Source: Chryseobacterium sp. ISL-6 (GTDB lineage Bacteria; Bacteroidota; Bacteroidia; Flavobacteriales; Weeksellaceae). Taken from it: a stretch of 64,000 nucleotides of DNA. Location of the stretch: NCBI RefSeq assembly GCF_018613715.1, contig NZ_JAGGPT010000006.1:620001-684000 (forward strand), in the 5' to 3' direction. The notes beneath the pieces were generated by a model, which was given only the letters and a program-made list of their open reading frames with translations, was not told the DNA's origin and did no database searches. Of this stretch, positions 56,082 to 64,000 are shown one piece after another; within the stretch, counting starts at the first letter, position 1; each line of letters opens with the position of its first letter. Made by a program: the position numbers and the translations under genes.

Positions 56082-56106
56082 CAGTATGTCGGTTAATACG
56101 GAAGCC

Positions 56107-56496
56107 TTATTGGCCCGGTTCGTTTTTCTTTTTTAGGCTGATCATTTCTTCTTTTAGCAGGCTGATATAATCCTGTAGATTTTTAATGATTTCTATACTT
56201 AGATCATTGGTGAAGTTCGAAACATTATCACCGGAAAAATTAGTATTGACAGAAGATACCTGACTATCATTAAATACCTGATTTTCTATAATAATGGTCG
56301 CTTCATCCTCTTCGTAGATGTCTTCAAGTGGAACATCCAGAAAGCCTGCTATTTTCTCCCATTCAGCTCTTATGATCTTAACATTGCCGCTTTCCTTTCT
56401 GCTGTAGTTGGATACATCTGTTGCAAGCAGATCAGCGATCTCCTGTTGGGTATGGCCTCTTTTCTTTCTTAGGGCACGTAATTTTTCTTTTTGCAT
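56107..56496 (-). CDS. XRE-family helix-turn-helix regulator
   Basis: A 129-residue protein. The helix-turn-helix lies at about residues 5-60: KLRALRKKRGHTQQEIADLLATDVSNYSRKESGNVKI is a clear Cro/C1-type motif. The C-terminal part is Ser/Asn-rich (NDSQVSSVNTNFSGDNVSNFT) and then a coiled-coil-like LQDYISLLKEEMISLKK, which may mediate dimerisation. It stands alone between two diverged direct repeats. Target genes are unknown. Confidence 0.85.
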   Translation of the reverse strand: MQKEKLRALRKKRGHTQQEIADLLATDVSNYSRKESGNVKIIRAEWEKIAGFLDVPLEDIYEEDEATIIIENQVFNDSQVSSVNTNFSGDNVSNFTNDLSIEIIKNLQDYISLLKEEMISLKKKNEPGQ

Positions 56497-56577
56497 CTCA
56501 GATATTTTTACAAATGTGCAAAAAAAAAATTTAACTTATGTAGAAAAAATAGACTTCCTGAGGATCATGTGATCGGG

Positions 56578-56709
56578 TTTAATTTAGCAAAAAGATGTTT
56601 CGCTATTGAAGTTTATAGAATCAGAGATTTTTTTAAAAAACTTCTGTGTTCTTCTTATGCATTATTTCAGCACTTAAAATAGATTAAATGTTTAAAAAAC
56701 TTTGAGGTT
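56578..56709 (+). repeat. Dispersed ~130-bp repeat, copy 2
   Basis: Same-orientation partner of 55531-55660, about 60-70% similar by eye. It also holds an internal duplication, TTTAAAAAACTTC near 56632 and TTTAAAAAACTTT near 56690. The gap 56497-57018 holds this repeat and, near its end, a TAATTTTG -10 box (56990-56997) 21 nt before the secreted protein gene; nothing else is seen. Confidence 0.6.
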
Positions 56710-57018
56710 AAGGAGAAATGGTAAGGTATCTTTCTTTGCGGTTTTAAATCTGCTTTTTTACCTGAAGAGCAAACTTGTCAGATTTCTCCAGGCAATGTAT
56801 TTCTACGAACAAATTTTACCAGGTAGTCAGAATGATTCTAATTCATACTGCTCTATTGAAAAAAATCTAAAATATTTTCTCTGGTACTATATCAATTATT
56901 TTTAATATATCAATATAATGTACTGCAAATCAGTTATGTATAGCATATTAATAGCTGATTAAATGTTTCCTGTTGATCAGGCAAACATCTAATTTTGCGG
57001 ACTTAAAACACAAACAAA

Positions 57019-59082
57019 ATGAAAGAAAATCTTCAGAAGAAGGTCAGTTGCTTCGTTGCAATACTGACCCTCTTACTCTTGATATTTCCGACCGGGCTTA
57101 AAGCTCAGGAATCGCAAAATTGGATGGCAAATACTACTACTCCCTATGCCTTTTCTGCATCGTCGGGAAGTTTTACATATCTTACGGGAGGCACAGGGGT
57201 AAGCAGTATTCAGGTTGATACCGGATTTAGCGGAGCATTGCCTATCGGTTTTAGTTTTAAATTTGGCTGTAAGGATTATACCCAGGTATATGCCAGTTCT
57301 GATGGAACATTGTCATTTGAAGGTGGAAGCCCTTATAGTTCTAATAATAATGAGCCTTTATCCTGGAAAAGATTTTTAGCTCCCTTTTGGGCTGATTTGG
57401 ATGGTCGTTTGGGGAAAGCCAGCTATGCTACTTCCGGTACCGCTCCCAACAGGGTTTTTACCATGGAATGGAGAGACTGGAAACGGTATGGTTCTGGTTT
57501 TTACGATAAAAATATTTCTTTTCAGGTAAAACTTTATGAAGAGACTAACGAAATAAAATATATTTATAAACAGGAATTTGCATCAGGTAGCCCAAGTGGT
57601 TTGAGTATAGGTCTTTTCTATGGCTCTGATAGTAGCCATAAGAGATGGCTAAATAATGCTTCATCATCTCCTACGGCCTCATCGACTCAATCTTCAGATC
57701 TCAATAGACCAGCCACAAACCAGGTGTATGCTTTTACACCGGGCGATAATAATTGTACTATAGTTTGTTCTGGACGAACTACACTTAATAACAGTGGTGG
57801 TACAAAAGGCACAGACGGACTTCGTGTTATTATGACTGGTGCCGGGAATATCCAGATTGTAAGAAATGGAACGGGACAGATTTATAAAAGTGATGACAGA
57901 TTAGACAGCGGAACTTCCAGTCCTTATTCAGTGCCTGGTACTACGCATGGTCTTATACTGGGAATAGGGGGTACTCAATATACGACCGGTACATTGAAAG
58001 CCTCTTCAGGGTTTACGGATGGAGGTCGCCTTACAATTGTTTCAAATACGTGTCAGGAGGATACAGGTCCGGATGCCGATGGAATTGAACGTAATAAGAT
58101 ACGCCTCAGGGCCACTAAAAATGGGCGGGATTATTTTCTGAATGTATATTATTATTACAGAAGTCCTGAAACATTTATGACGGTAGATTATGAAGTAGAG
58201 ATCCCTGTTGGTAACACAGAGTTGGTAAAAGTAGCACATGGCTGGGATACTTACCTTAATGGGGGGGACAGTGGTCCGGGATTTGTAACCGGCCAGGCTC
58301 CCTATTATACGATGGGTGTACAAAAGCAAGGCTCTTACGAGGCCTTCCAGTATGTTTCAGGAACCCCATGGAGTGGATATTATTCGGCGAACTATTTTGC
58401 CTTGAATAGTAATTTAGATAATGATTTAGCTTATAAAAATGTAATTAATTCGAATCCTAATACCGATAATGGAATGGGAATATCTCTTAATTTCGGTAAA
58501 GATTCAGGTACTTATAACAGTATCAATAAAGTGATCTTTAAGTGTAATGCAGAAACGAGGCCGGTTCTTAGGCAGACTTCTGTTCCTTGCGGAAGTGGAT
58601 CTATTAATCTGAACAGCTTTGTAGTGCCTTTAAATCCTAATCCCCATAACCTGATCCTGATGTGGCGAGACAGTACGGGAGCTGAAGTAGCTAACCCTAC
58701 CAGCGTAAGCAAGGCAGGAGTGTATACGGTTACTTATAGAGATACGGTAAATAGCTGTGATTCACCTCCAAGTACATTCACTATTACAGGAGTATGCGTG
58801 GTAACTACCTGTACGAAGCCAGCTTCTACGGCGACTCCTACCGCTTTTACAAAGATGGGTATGTCAGGGTACAGTTCTTTGCAAAAGGATTGGCCGGCTA
58901 AGATTCCTAATGGTTTTATCGCACTGGAGTCAGGCTTCAACGGGCTGGTAATTACTAGAACAGTTCCCGGTAAGATCACCGATCCTGTAGCAGGAATGCT
59001 GATCTATGACACCTCTAAAAACTGTTTCAGTTTATACAACGGAACCTCATGGAAATGTATTGAAAAATCGTGTAATGACTAA
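57019..59082 (+). CDS. Large secreted protein with nidogen-like N-terminal domain
   Basis: A 687-residue protein. A signal peptide ends near LKAQE; residues of about 40-210 form a nidogen-like beta sandwich (GTGVSSIQVDTGFSGALPIGFSFKFG, LAPFWADLDGRLG, YIYKQEF). Residues 240-500 read like a second beta domain with NVYYYYRSPETFMTVDYEVEIP. The last 60 residues (GKITDPVAGMLIYDTSKNCFSLYNGTSWKCIEK) form a small module also found in the next gene. No type IX sorting domain is visible. Function is unknown; surface adhesion or matrix is possible. Confidence 0.75.
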   Translation: MKENLQKKVSCFVAILTLLLLIFPTGLKAQESQNWMANTTTPYAFSASSGSFTYLTGGTGVSSIQVDTGFSGALPIGFSFKFGCKDYTQVYASSDGTLSFEGGSPYSSNNNEPLSWKRFLAPFWADLDGRLGKASYATSGTAPNRVFTMEWRDWKRYGSGFYDKNISFQVKLYEETNEIKYIYKQEFASGSPSGLSIGLFYGSDSSHKRWLNNASSSPTASSTQSSDLNRPATNQVYAFTPGDNNCTIVCSGRTTLNNSGGTKGTDGLRVIMTGAGNIQIVRNGTGQIYKSDDRLDSGTSSPYSVPGTTHGLILGIGGTQYTTGTLKASSGFTDGGRLTIVSNTCQEDTGPDADGIERNKIRLRATKNGRDYFLNVYYYYRSPETFMTVDYEVEIPVGNTELVKVAHGWDTYLNGGDSGPGFVTGQAPYYTMGVQKQGSYEAFQYVSGTPWSGYYSANYFALNSNLDNDLAYKNVINSNPNTDNGMGISLNFGKDSGTYNSINKVIFKCNAETRPVLRQTSVPCGSGSINLNSFVVPLNPNPHNLILMWRDSTGAEVANPTSVSKAGVYTVTYRDTVNSCDSPPSTFTITGVCVVTTCTKPASTATPTAFTKMGMSGYSSLQKDWPAKIPNGFIALESGFNGLVITRTVPGKITDPVAGMLIYDTSKNCFSLYNGTSWKCIEKSCND

Positions 59083-59121
59083 TCGGTCTGCAGAAAGATC
59101 AATCAACAAAAAAGCAGAATA

Positions 59122-59646
59122 ATGAAAAATATAAACAATATAAGCAATATAAAGAAAACCTTATCTATAGTGGCATTGTGTATGGCAGGCATTGCCGGAG
59201 CTCAGGTGGGTGTAGAAACGGAAACGATAAGAGGGAGCGGTATCCTGGATTTTCCTACAGGAATAAACAAAGGGATCATCCTTCCGGTATTAACAGAGGC
59301 AAACTCCACTCCTTCTGCAGGAACGATACGAATGTATAACAAAGTGATACAGGGTGTTACCAGTTCGGGAGTGGTAAACTTCAGTGATCCCGGCGATACT
59401 GCTGCGGTTACTTTTAACACATCCACCCCACAGGCAGCCTCTGTAAACAGTGTGATCATAGGCGCTGCGACTTCTGCTGCTACAGGAGGGGCGTTGGTTC
59501 TGGAATCCGATACTAAAGCATTGATCCTTCCCCATGTCTCTAATGTAGAGACAATGCCAAGTCCATATCCGGGAACGATATGCTATGACGTAAGAAGTAA
59601 GACTTTTGCCATGTTTGATGGCAAAGTATGGAATTTTTGGAAATAA
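59122..59646 (+). CDS. Secreted hypothetical protein sharing the C-terminal module
   Basis: A 174-residue protein with a signal peptide (VALCMAGIAGAQ). Its end PYPGTICYDVRSKTFAMFDGKVWNFWK resembles DPVAGMLIYDTSKNCFSLYNGTSWKCI of the preceding gene, and LPVLTEANSTPSAGTIRMYNK and ALILPHVSNVETM repeat the same style. It follows that gene by 39 nt, so the two are likely an operon. Function is not known. Confidence 0.7.
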   Translation: MKNINNISNIKKTLSIVALCMAGIAGAQVGVETETIRGSGILDFPTGINKGIILPVLTEANSTPSAGTIRMYNKVIQGVTSSGVVNFSDPGDTAAVTFNTSTPQAASVNSVIIGAATSAATGGALVLESDTKALILPHVSNVETMPSPYPGTICYDVRSKTFAMFDGKVWNFWK

Positions 59647-59712
59647 TTTTTGTTCATTTTTGTGAGTGATTAGGAATAGTACAATATTCATAATCATGTA
59701 TTTTTTTTAGCG

Positions 59713-59749
59713 AATCCTCTAGAGCGTTATGCTTTAGAGGATTTTTTTT
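59713..59749 (+). terminator. Terminator after the two secreted proteins
   Basis: AATCCTCTAGAGC (59713-59725) and GCTTTAGAGGATT (59731-59743) form a 13-bp stem with one mismatch and a 5-nt loop, followed by a T run. Confidence 0.88.
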
Positions 59750-59908
59750 AAGCTTCTGTGTTGTCTCCGGAATGTCTTTCCGACAAAGGAGGAATCTCTA
59801 TAATCACAATCTAATGAATGAATGGTTAACGTAAATCTTAATCGGGATTCTTCACCCCACTTCCGAACTCCGTTCGCCGACTTACAGTCTGTGTTCAGAA
59901 TGACACAC

Positions 59909-59938
59909 AACATTCCGTTGCAATAGTAACGGAATGTT
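59909..59938. repeat. Perfect 11-bp hairpin with GCAATAGT loop
   Basis: AACATTCCGTT (59909-59919) and AACGGAATGTT (59928-59938) pair perfectly. It has no T run and lies 41 nt before the B12 promoter, next to the fragment of the dispersed repeat at 59860-59877. It may be a small repeat or an insulating hairpin. Confidence 0.5.
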
Positions 59939-59978
59939 AGCTTATATGTGGTTGATTGTCATTTTGTTAGATTCCGTA

Positions 59979-60007
59979 TTGTTTCTAAGCAGAATTTTCT
60001 ATCTTTG
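59979..60007 (+). promoter_or_regulatory. Promoter of the cobalamin-regulated operon
   Basis: TTG at 59979-59981 and TATCTTTG at 60000-60007 with an 18-nt spacer fit the Bacteroidota pattern. Transcription would start near 60013, directly at the riboswitch. Confidence 0.65.
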
Positions 60008-60009
60008 CC

Positions 60010-60175
60010 GGATTCTGGTGAGCCATAAAAAGCTCTTAATAGGGAATCCGGTGTAAATCCGGAACAGACCCGCTGCTGTAAGCTCTACAAAAGTTTTTGA
60101 AGCATATATCCACTGTTTTTTTAATGGGAAGGATTTCAAAAATAGAGTAAGTCAGAAGACCTGCCGGAAAGATTA
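60010..60175 (+). ncRNA. Cobalamin (B12) riboswitch
   Basis: The conserved core is plain: GGGAATCCGGTGTAAATCCG, GAACAGACCCGCTGCTGTAA then GTAAGTCAGAAGACCTGCCG. These are the P2-J and B12-box parts of cobalamin aptamers. It precedes a BtuB-like receptor by about 120 nt. Confidence 0.93.
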
Positions 60176-60262
60176 AAGTTTGATGCTTTCGTGGAATAAA
60201 GCTTAGGACAACAATGATTCTGTGCAGTTATAGCTGTACAATATCGTTGCTGCTTTCTTATA

Positions 60263-60300
60263 TCCATTAGCATTAAAATTATTCTCAATGAGCTAATGGA
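60263..60300 (+). promoter_or_regulatory. Hairpin that hides the btuB start codon
   Basis: TCCATTAGC (60263-60271) and GCTAATGGA (60292-60300) form a perfect 9-bp stem, and the second arm contains the ATG start at 60296. It could be the translational output of the B12 riboswitch. Structure is seen, function inferred. Confidence 0.55.
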
Positions 60301-62323
60301 ACCAAAATTTACTTTTTATAAAACGAATAAAACGATTATCACAATTCTTGTGCTATTCGCTCAGCTTTTCTTTTCTCAGTCGAGGGATACTATTAAAGAA
60401 CAGGTCATTGTTCCTGTACATATTCAGAAAAAGACCTTTAAAGAGATCCTTCCGGCACAGGTAATATCGGGAGAACAATTAGAGAGGCTTAACAGCCATT
60501 CCGTAGCAGATGCTCTCCGGTATTTTGCGGGGATTCAAATTAAGGACTATGGCGGGATCGGAGGTCTGAAAACCATCAATATCCGTAGCATGGGAAGCCA
60601 GCATGTTGGTGTTTTCTATGATGGTATCCAGTTGGGAAATGCTCAAAATGGGATTGTGGATTTAGGGCGGTTTTCTCTTGATGACCTTGAAGAAATCTCT
60701 CTTTATAACGGGCAGAAAAGTGAAATTTTTCAGCCTGCAAAAGATTTTGGTTCTTCGGGTTCCATTTATCTGCAGCCAAAAATCCCAACTTTTAAAGGAA
60801 ATAAAAAAACCAATCTTGTCGTAAGATTTAAAAACAGTTCCATTGATTTATTTAATCCTTCATTTCGGTTAGAACAAAAAATATCTGAGAAAATATCGGC
60901 AAGCTTCAGCTCTGAATTTATACAAAGTGACGGAGTTTATAAATTTAGATATAGAAAGAAATATCCTGATGGAGAAATTGCCAATGATACAATTGCCAAA
61001 AGATTTGATTCTGATATTAAGTCAAAAAGGTTTGAAACAAGTCTTCATGGGGATTTAAAAGATGGAAACTGGAGTGTGAGAGGATATGGTTATTTGTCTG
61101 ATCGTGGAATTCCGGCAGCGATTGTTAATAATCGGTTTGGTGCACGGGGACAAAGATTGCGGGATGAAAGCTACTTTGTTCAAGCCAGTTTAAGGAAAAA
61201 ACTATTTCCAAAATTTGAAACACAGCTTAGAGCAAAATTTGCTTACGATTATACTTTTTATGCAGATACAGTTTCTACAGAAGCGGCTTTTCCTGTTCGC
61301 AACAGTTATATCCAGCGTGAAGTATATGTTTCTTCATCCAATATGTATTCTATAACATCCAACTGGGATATAAGTGCGAGTGTAGATTTTCAGTATAATA
61401 ATCTGGATGCCAATTTGTTTAATTTTTCCTACCCTACCCGTTATACTACATTAATGGCTTTTGCGACGACTTACCAGTGGCGGCGGTTCAAATTTTTAGG
61501 AAGTGTTCTGGGTACTTTTGTAAGTGAAGAAGTTGAGAAAAATTCTAAATCTCCGGATAAAACAGAATGGACACCAGCGGCATTTCTGTCCTATCAGCCT
61601 TTTAATTCTAAGGAGATAACCATAAGAGCTTTTTACAAAAGAATTTTCAGGATGCCTACTTTCAATGATCTGTATTATACGGTAATTGGAAATGCTTTTC
61701 TAAAACCTGAATTTACAAATCAGTATAACGTAGGTTTTACCTATGGGAAATCCTATCATCATCAGATTTTAAAGGGTATTTATGCTACAGTAGATGGCTA
61801 TTTCAATAAGGTGGAAGATAAAATTATTGCAGCTCCCACAGGAAACTTATTCCGATGGACAATGCTGAATCTCGGAAATGTAGAGATCCTGGGAACTGAT
61901 GTTCACGTACAGGCTGATCTGAATTTTGGAAATGTAACCATAAGACCTCAGGTCAACTATACCTTTCAGCGGGCACGGGATTTTTCTGATCGAAGCGAAA
62001 GCTATTTCGGGGATCAGATTCCATATACTCCATGGCATAGTGGAAACTTTACGACAATGGCAGATTACAAAGACTGGAGTTTCAATTATAGTTTTGTTTA
62101 TGTAGGGGAACGATATGACGGCCAGCAAAACAATATTCAATACAATTATATTCAGCCTTGGTATACTCACGATCTATCGGTGCAAAAAAAATTCAACTGG
62201 CAGACACATCAAATTAAAGCGAGCCTGGAGGTCAACAATATTTTCAATCAATACTATGATGTGGTACTGAATTACCCTATGCCTGGAAGAACTTTTAAAC
62301 TAATTGTAAGTTTTACATTATGA
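60296..62323 (+). CDS. btuB: TonB-dependent cobalamin receptor (BtuB-like)
   Basis: A 675-residue TonB-dependent receptor. A signal segment ends near AQLFFSQ, a plug follows (SGEQLERLNSHSVADALRYFAGIQIKDYGGIGGLKTINIRSMGSQHVGVFYDGIQLGN), then a 22-strand barrel ending in FKLIVSFTL. It is smaller than the SusC proteins of the window and of the vitamin/siderophore receptor type. The B12 riboswitch in front supports cobalamin as ligand. It overlaps the next gene by 4 nt (ATGA). Confidence 0.92.
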   Translation: MEPKFTFYKTNKTIITILVLFAQLFFSQSRDTIKEQVIVPVHIQKKTFKEILPAQVISGEQLERLNSHSVADALRYFAGIQIKDYGGIGGLKTINIRSMGSQHVGVFYDGIQLGNAQNGIVDLGRFSLDDLEEISLYNGQKSEIFQPAKDFGSSGSIYLQPKIPTFKGNKKTNLVVRFKNSSIDLFNPSFRLEQKISEKISASFSSEFIQSDGVYKFRYRKKYPDGEIANDTIAKRFDSDIKSKRFETSLHGDLKDGNWSVRGYGYLSDRGIPAAIVNNRFGARGQRLRDESYFVQASLRKKLFPKFETQLRAKFAYDYTFYADTVSTEAAFPVRNSYIQREVYVSSSNMYSITSNWDISASVDFQYNNLDANLFNFSYPTRYTTLMAFATTYQWRRFKFLGSVLGTFVSEEVEKNSKSPDKTEWTPAAFLSYQPFNSKEITIRAFYKRIFRMPTFNDLYYTVIGNAFLKPEFTNQYNVGFTYGKSYHHQILKGIYATVDGYFNKVEDKIIAAPTGNLFRWTMLNLGNVEILGTDVHVQADLNFGNVTIRPQVNYTFQRARDFSDRSESYFGDQIPYTPWHSGNFTTMADYKDWSFNYSFVYVGERYDGQQNNIQYNYIQPWYTHDLSVQKKFNWQTHQIKASLEVNNIFNQYYDVVLNYPMPGRTFKLIVSFTL

Positions 62324-63456
62324 GAAAATTAAACTTTTGCCTCCTGATCGGTCTGCTTCTTTTCTTCTTTTCTTGCAGAACAGATGAATATATTCCCCGT
62401 GAGCAAAAAGAGGAAGGTCTGGCACAGCCAGAAAATACGGCTATTAAAGGGTTTTATATTCTTAATGAGGGAAATATGGGAAGTAATAAATGTACGCTGG
62501 ACTTTTTTGATTATACAACAGGAGTGTACCGACGTAATATTTATGGTGAAATCAATCCCAATGTCGTAAAGGAGTTGGGTGATGTTGGAAATGATATCCA
62601 GATCTATGGAAGCAAACTCTATGTGATTGTAAATGTTTCCAATAAAATTGAGGTATTAGATGCTAAAACAGCAAAGCGTATTAAAACAATTCAGTTACAG
62701 AATTGCAGATATATCAAATTTAAAGATGGAAAAGCGTATGCAAGCAGTTATGCCGGACCTGTTGATATCAATCCTAATGCTCCTAAAGGAAAGGTTGTAG
62801 AAATTGATACGGTTTCACTTTCCATTCAGAGACAGGTAACAGTGGGATATCAGCCTGAAGAAATGGAGATTGTAGGCAATCAGCTTTTTGTCGCTAACTC
62901 GGGAGGGTATATGGTTCCTAATTATGATAAAACGGTTTCGGTAATTGATCTCAATTCATTTACAGAAACCAGGAAATTGGATGTCGCAATTAATCTTCAC
63001 CGTCTTAAAAAAGACAATTACGGCGATTTATATGTGAGCTCCAGAGGGGATTATTATAACATCCCTTCAAGTTTATATTTAGTGGATGCTGCAACAGGAG
63101 TGCTGAAAAAAGATTTTCATGTGGCAGTAAGCGAAATGACCATCGTTAATGACAAATTGTATTATTACGGGAATGAGTTTAATTACAATACCCACTCTTA
63201 TTCTAAATCATTTGGCATTATTGATGTAAAAACCGAGCAGATCATTTCCAATAAAATTATTGACCAGGAATACGTAGATGGTATTAAAGCACCTTACGGA
63301 ATAGCTGTAAATCCGATCACAGAAGATATTTACATTACAGACGCCCGGAATTATGTGTCTACAGGATTTGTCTACTGCTTTAATAAAAGTGGACATTTTA
63401 AATGGAAAACCGAGGGTGGAAATATACCGGCACACTTCACCTTTTTATACAAATAA
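62320..63456 (+). CDS. Surface beta-propeller lipoprotein, YncE/DUF5074-like (BtuG candidate)
   Basis: A 378-residue lipoprotein (LFFFSC, lipid-modified Cys19). Repeated blades are visible, such as KLYVIVNVSNKIEVLDAKTAKRIKTIQL, QLFVANSGGYMVPNYDKTVSVIDLNSFTETRKL and DLYVSSRGDYYNIPSSLYLVDAATG, as in YncE-type seven-bladed propellers. In Bacteroides the BtuG lipoprotein is such a propeller, sits on BtuB and binds B12 very tightly. Position in the same operon with a 4-nt overlap makes a BtuG role likely. Binding is not shown. Confidence 0.85.
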   Translation: MRKLNFCLLIGLLLFFFSCRTDEYIPREQKEEGLAQPENTAIKGFYILNEGNMGSNKCTLDFFDYTTGVYRRNIYGEINPNVVKELGDVGNDIQIYGSKLYVIVNVSNKIEVLDAKTAKRIKTIQLQNCRYIKFKDGKAYASSYAGPVDINPNAPKGKVVEIDTVSLSIQRQVTVGYQPEEMEIVGNQLFVANSGGYMVPNYDKTVSVIDLNSFTETRKLDVAINLHRLKKDNYGDLYVSSRGDYYNIPSSLYLVDAATGVLKKDFHVAVSEMTIVNDKLYYYGNEFNYNTHSYSKSFGIIDVKTEQIISNKIIDQEYVDGIKAPYGIAVNPITEDIYITDARNYVSTGFVYCFNKSGHFKWKTEGGNIPAHFTFLYK

Positions 63457-63470
63457 ACAGAATCTAAGAT

Positions 63471-64000
63471 ATGGACAGAAATATTTTTAAAATTTTAAAA
63501 ACTGTACTGACGGTATTTCTATTGGTAGGAATGACCGCATGTAAAAGTGACAGAGATGAAGATTCACCATTTAATGGTTTAGAAGAATCTTATACGATCA
63601 ACCGTTTCAACGTTCTGAATATTGCCGCGAATGTTTCAGGAAAAATGACATGGAGCATTAAAGACTCCATTATTTCTGAGGGCTCAGAGCTGGACTTTAT
63701 CAGTCCCTATATTAAAACGTACCCTCTTACTTTAAAAATAGATCAGAACGGAAAGGTAAAAACGTATCAATCAACAATTATTGTCAATAAAGAACCCGGT
63801 TCTTACAGTAAATATGTTTCCAATGTATTGGATTTCCGTCCTGCTGTAGGACAATTTACCAACGAAATTCCTGAATATATGATTGGAGATACTTCCAGCA
63901 GTATGCTTCAAAAAGCCAGAGGATCTTTGGTGGGTTCCAATACCTCGATGATTAGTTTAGGTGGTTTTGGAGGATATGTAGTTTTAGGCTTTGATCATAC
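63471..64000 (+). CDS. Lipoprotein of the cobalamin operon, 3' end outside window
   Basis: The visible 176 codons begin MDRNIFKILKTVLTVFLLVGMTAC (lipid-modified Cys24). SLGGFGGYVVLGFDHT near the end is a motif I recall from Bacteroidota surface proteins of B12 loci (cell surface protein/PKD-like type). It starts 14 nt after the propeller gene and is probably another surface component of B12 uptake. The frame is open at the window end. Confidence 0.75.
   Translation, partial: MDRNIFKILKTVLTVFLLVGMTACKSDRDEDSPFNGLEESYTINRFNVLNIAANVSGKMTWSIKDSIISEGSELDFISPYIKTYPLTLKIDQNGKVKTYQSTIIVNKEPGSYSKYVSNVLDFRPAVGQFTNEIPEYMIGDTSSSMLQKARGSLVGSNTSMISLGGFGGYVVLGFDH

Noticed and set aside
56107-56496. Antitoxin of a toxin-antitoxin pair
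   Set aside because: No toxin-sized reading frame lies next to the XRE gene on either strand; it stands alone between repeats.
59919-59930. GCAATAGTAA, similar to half of the 17-bp metal operator
   Set aside because: Only one half-site matches; it is the loop of a perfect hairpin and no -10 box lies 12 bp after it.

Overview
The window reads as chromosome from a Flavobacteriia member, most like Chryseobacterium or a close relative (Weeksellaceae). The evidence is the AT-rich composition, TAnnTTTG-type -10 boxes, two SusC/SusD pairs, a Porin_10-type barrel, a bacillithiol gene (bshC), a GYDIA-type GHMP kinase and many small dispersed repeats typical of that group. This placement comes from sequence style and protein families; no database search was run.

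Layout. Positions 1-12104 (minus strand) are a surface polysaccharide locus. It holds ugd, rfbB and rfbA, a Wzm/Wzt-type ABC exporter, then a tight run of overlapping genes: an FdtA-GNAT fusion, a FemAB-like GNAT, an FdtB-like aminotransferase, two GT2 and one GT4 glycosyltransferase, and a hexapeptide acyltransferase. RfbA, RfbB, the FdtA domain and the FdtB-like enzyme together suggest a dTDP-3-acetamido-3,6-dideoxyhexose; rfbC and rfbD are absent. Positions 12236-17111 hold rimP-nusA-infB behind a promoter and a terminator-like leader hairpin. Positions 17372-31441 hold a SusC/SusD pair, a porin, bshC, a LysM protein, fabD, a GHMP kinase, pckA and aroQ. Positions 31638-36350 hold a SAM-I riboswitch with a terminator in front of a second SusC/SusD pair.

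Positions 36716-47847 form a metal resistance island: a small Cys-rich protein, a CzcA-type RND pump fused to a TolC-like domain, its adaptor, a methyltransferase-like membrane protein, a bestrophin, a CDF exporter, a Fur-family regulator and a P1B-2-type ATPase. Two near-identical 17-bp palindromes, each ending exactly 12 bp before a -10 box, lie in front of the pump and the ATPase. They probably mark the regulator's targets.

Positions 47849-49533 are a decayed stretch with an IS1595-like transposase relic, a secreted protein and an orphan gene tail. Positions 49619-55346 look like an envelope copper/redox island: two collinear small C-x9-C-x3-C proteins, a YHS lipoprotein, SCO1, an exported Fe/Mn superoxide dismutase, an MbnP/MbnH-type pair and an outer-membrane protein with a CxxCxC motif. 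Positions 55287-57018 are repeat-rich around an XRE regulator. Positions 57019-59743 hold two secreted proteins. Positions 59979-64000 hold a cobalamin riboswitch driving a BtuB-like receptor, a beta-propeller lipoprotein and a truncated third lipoprotein, probably a surface B12 uptake system.
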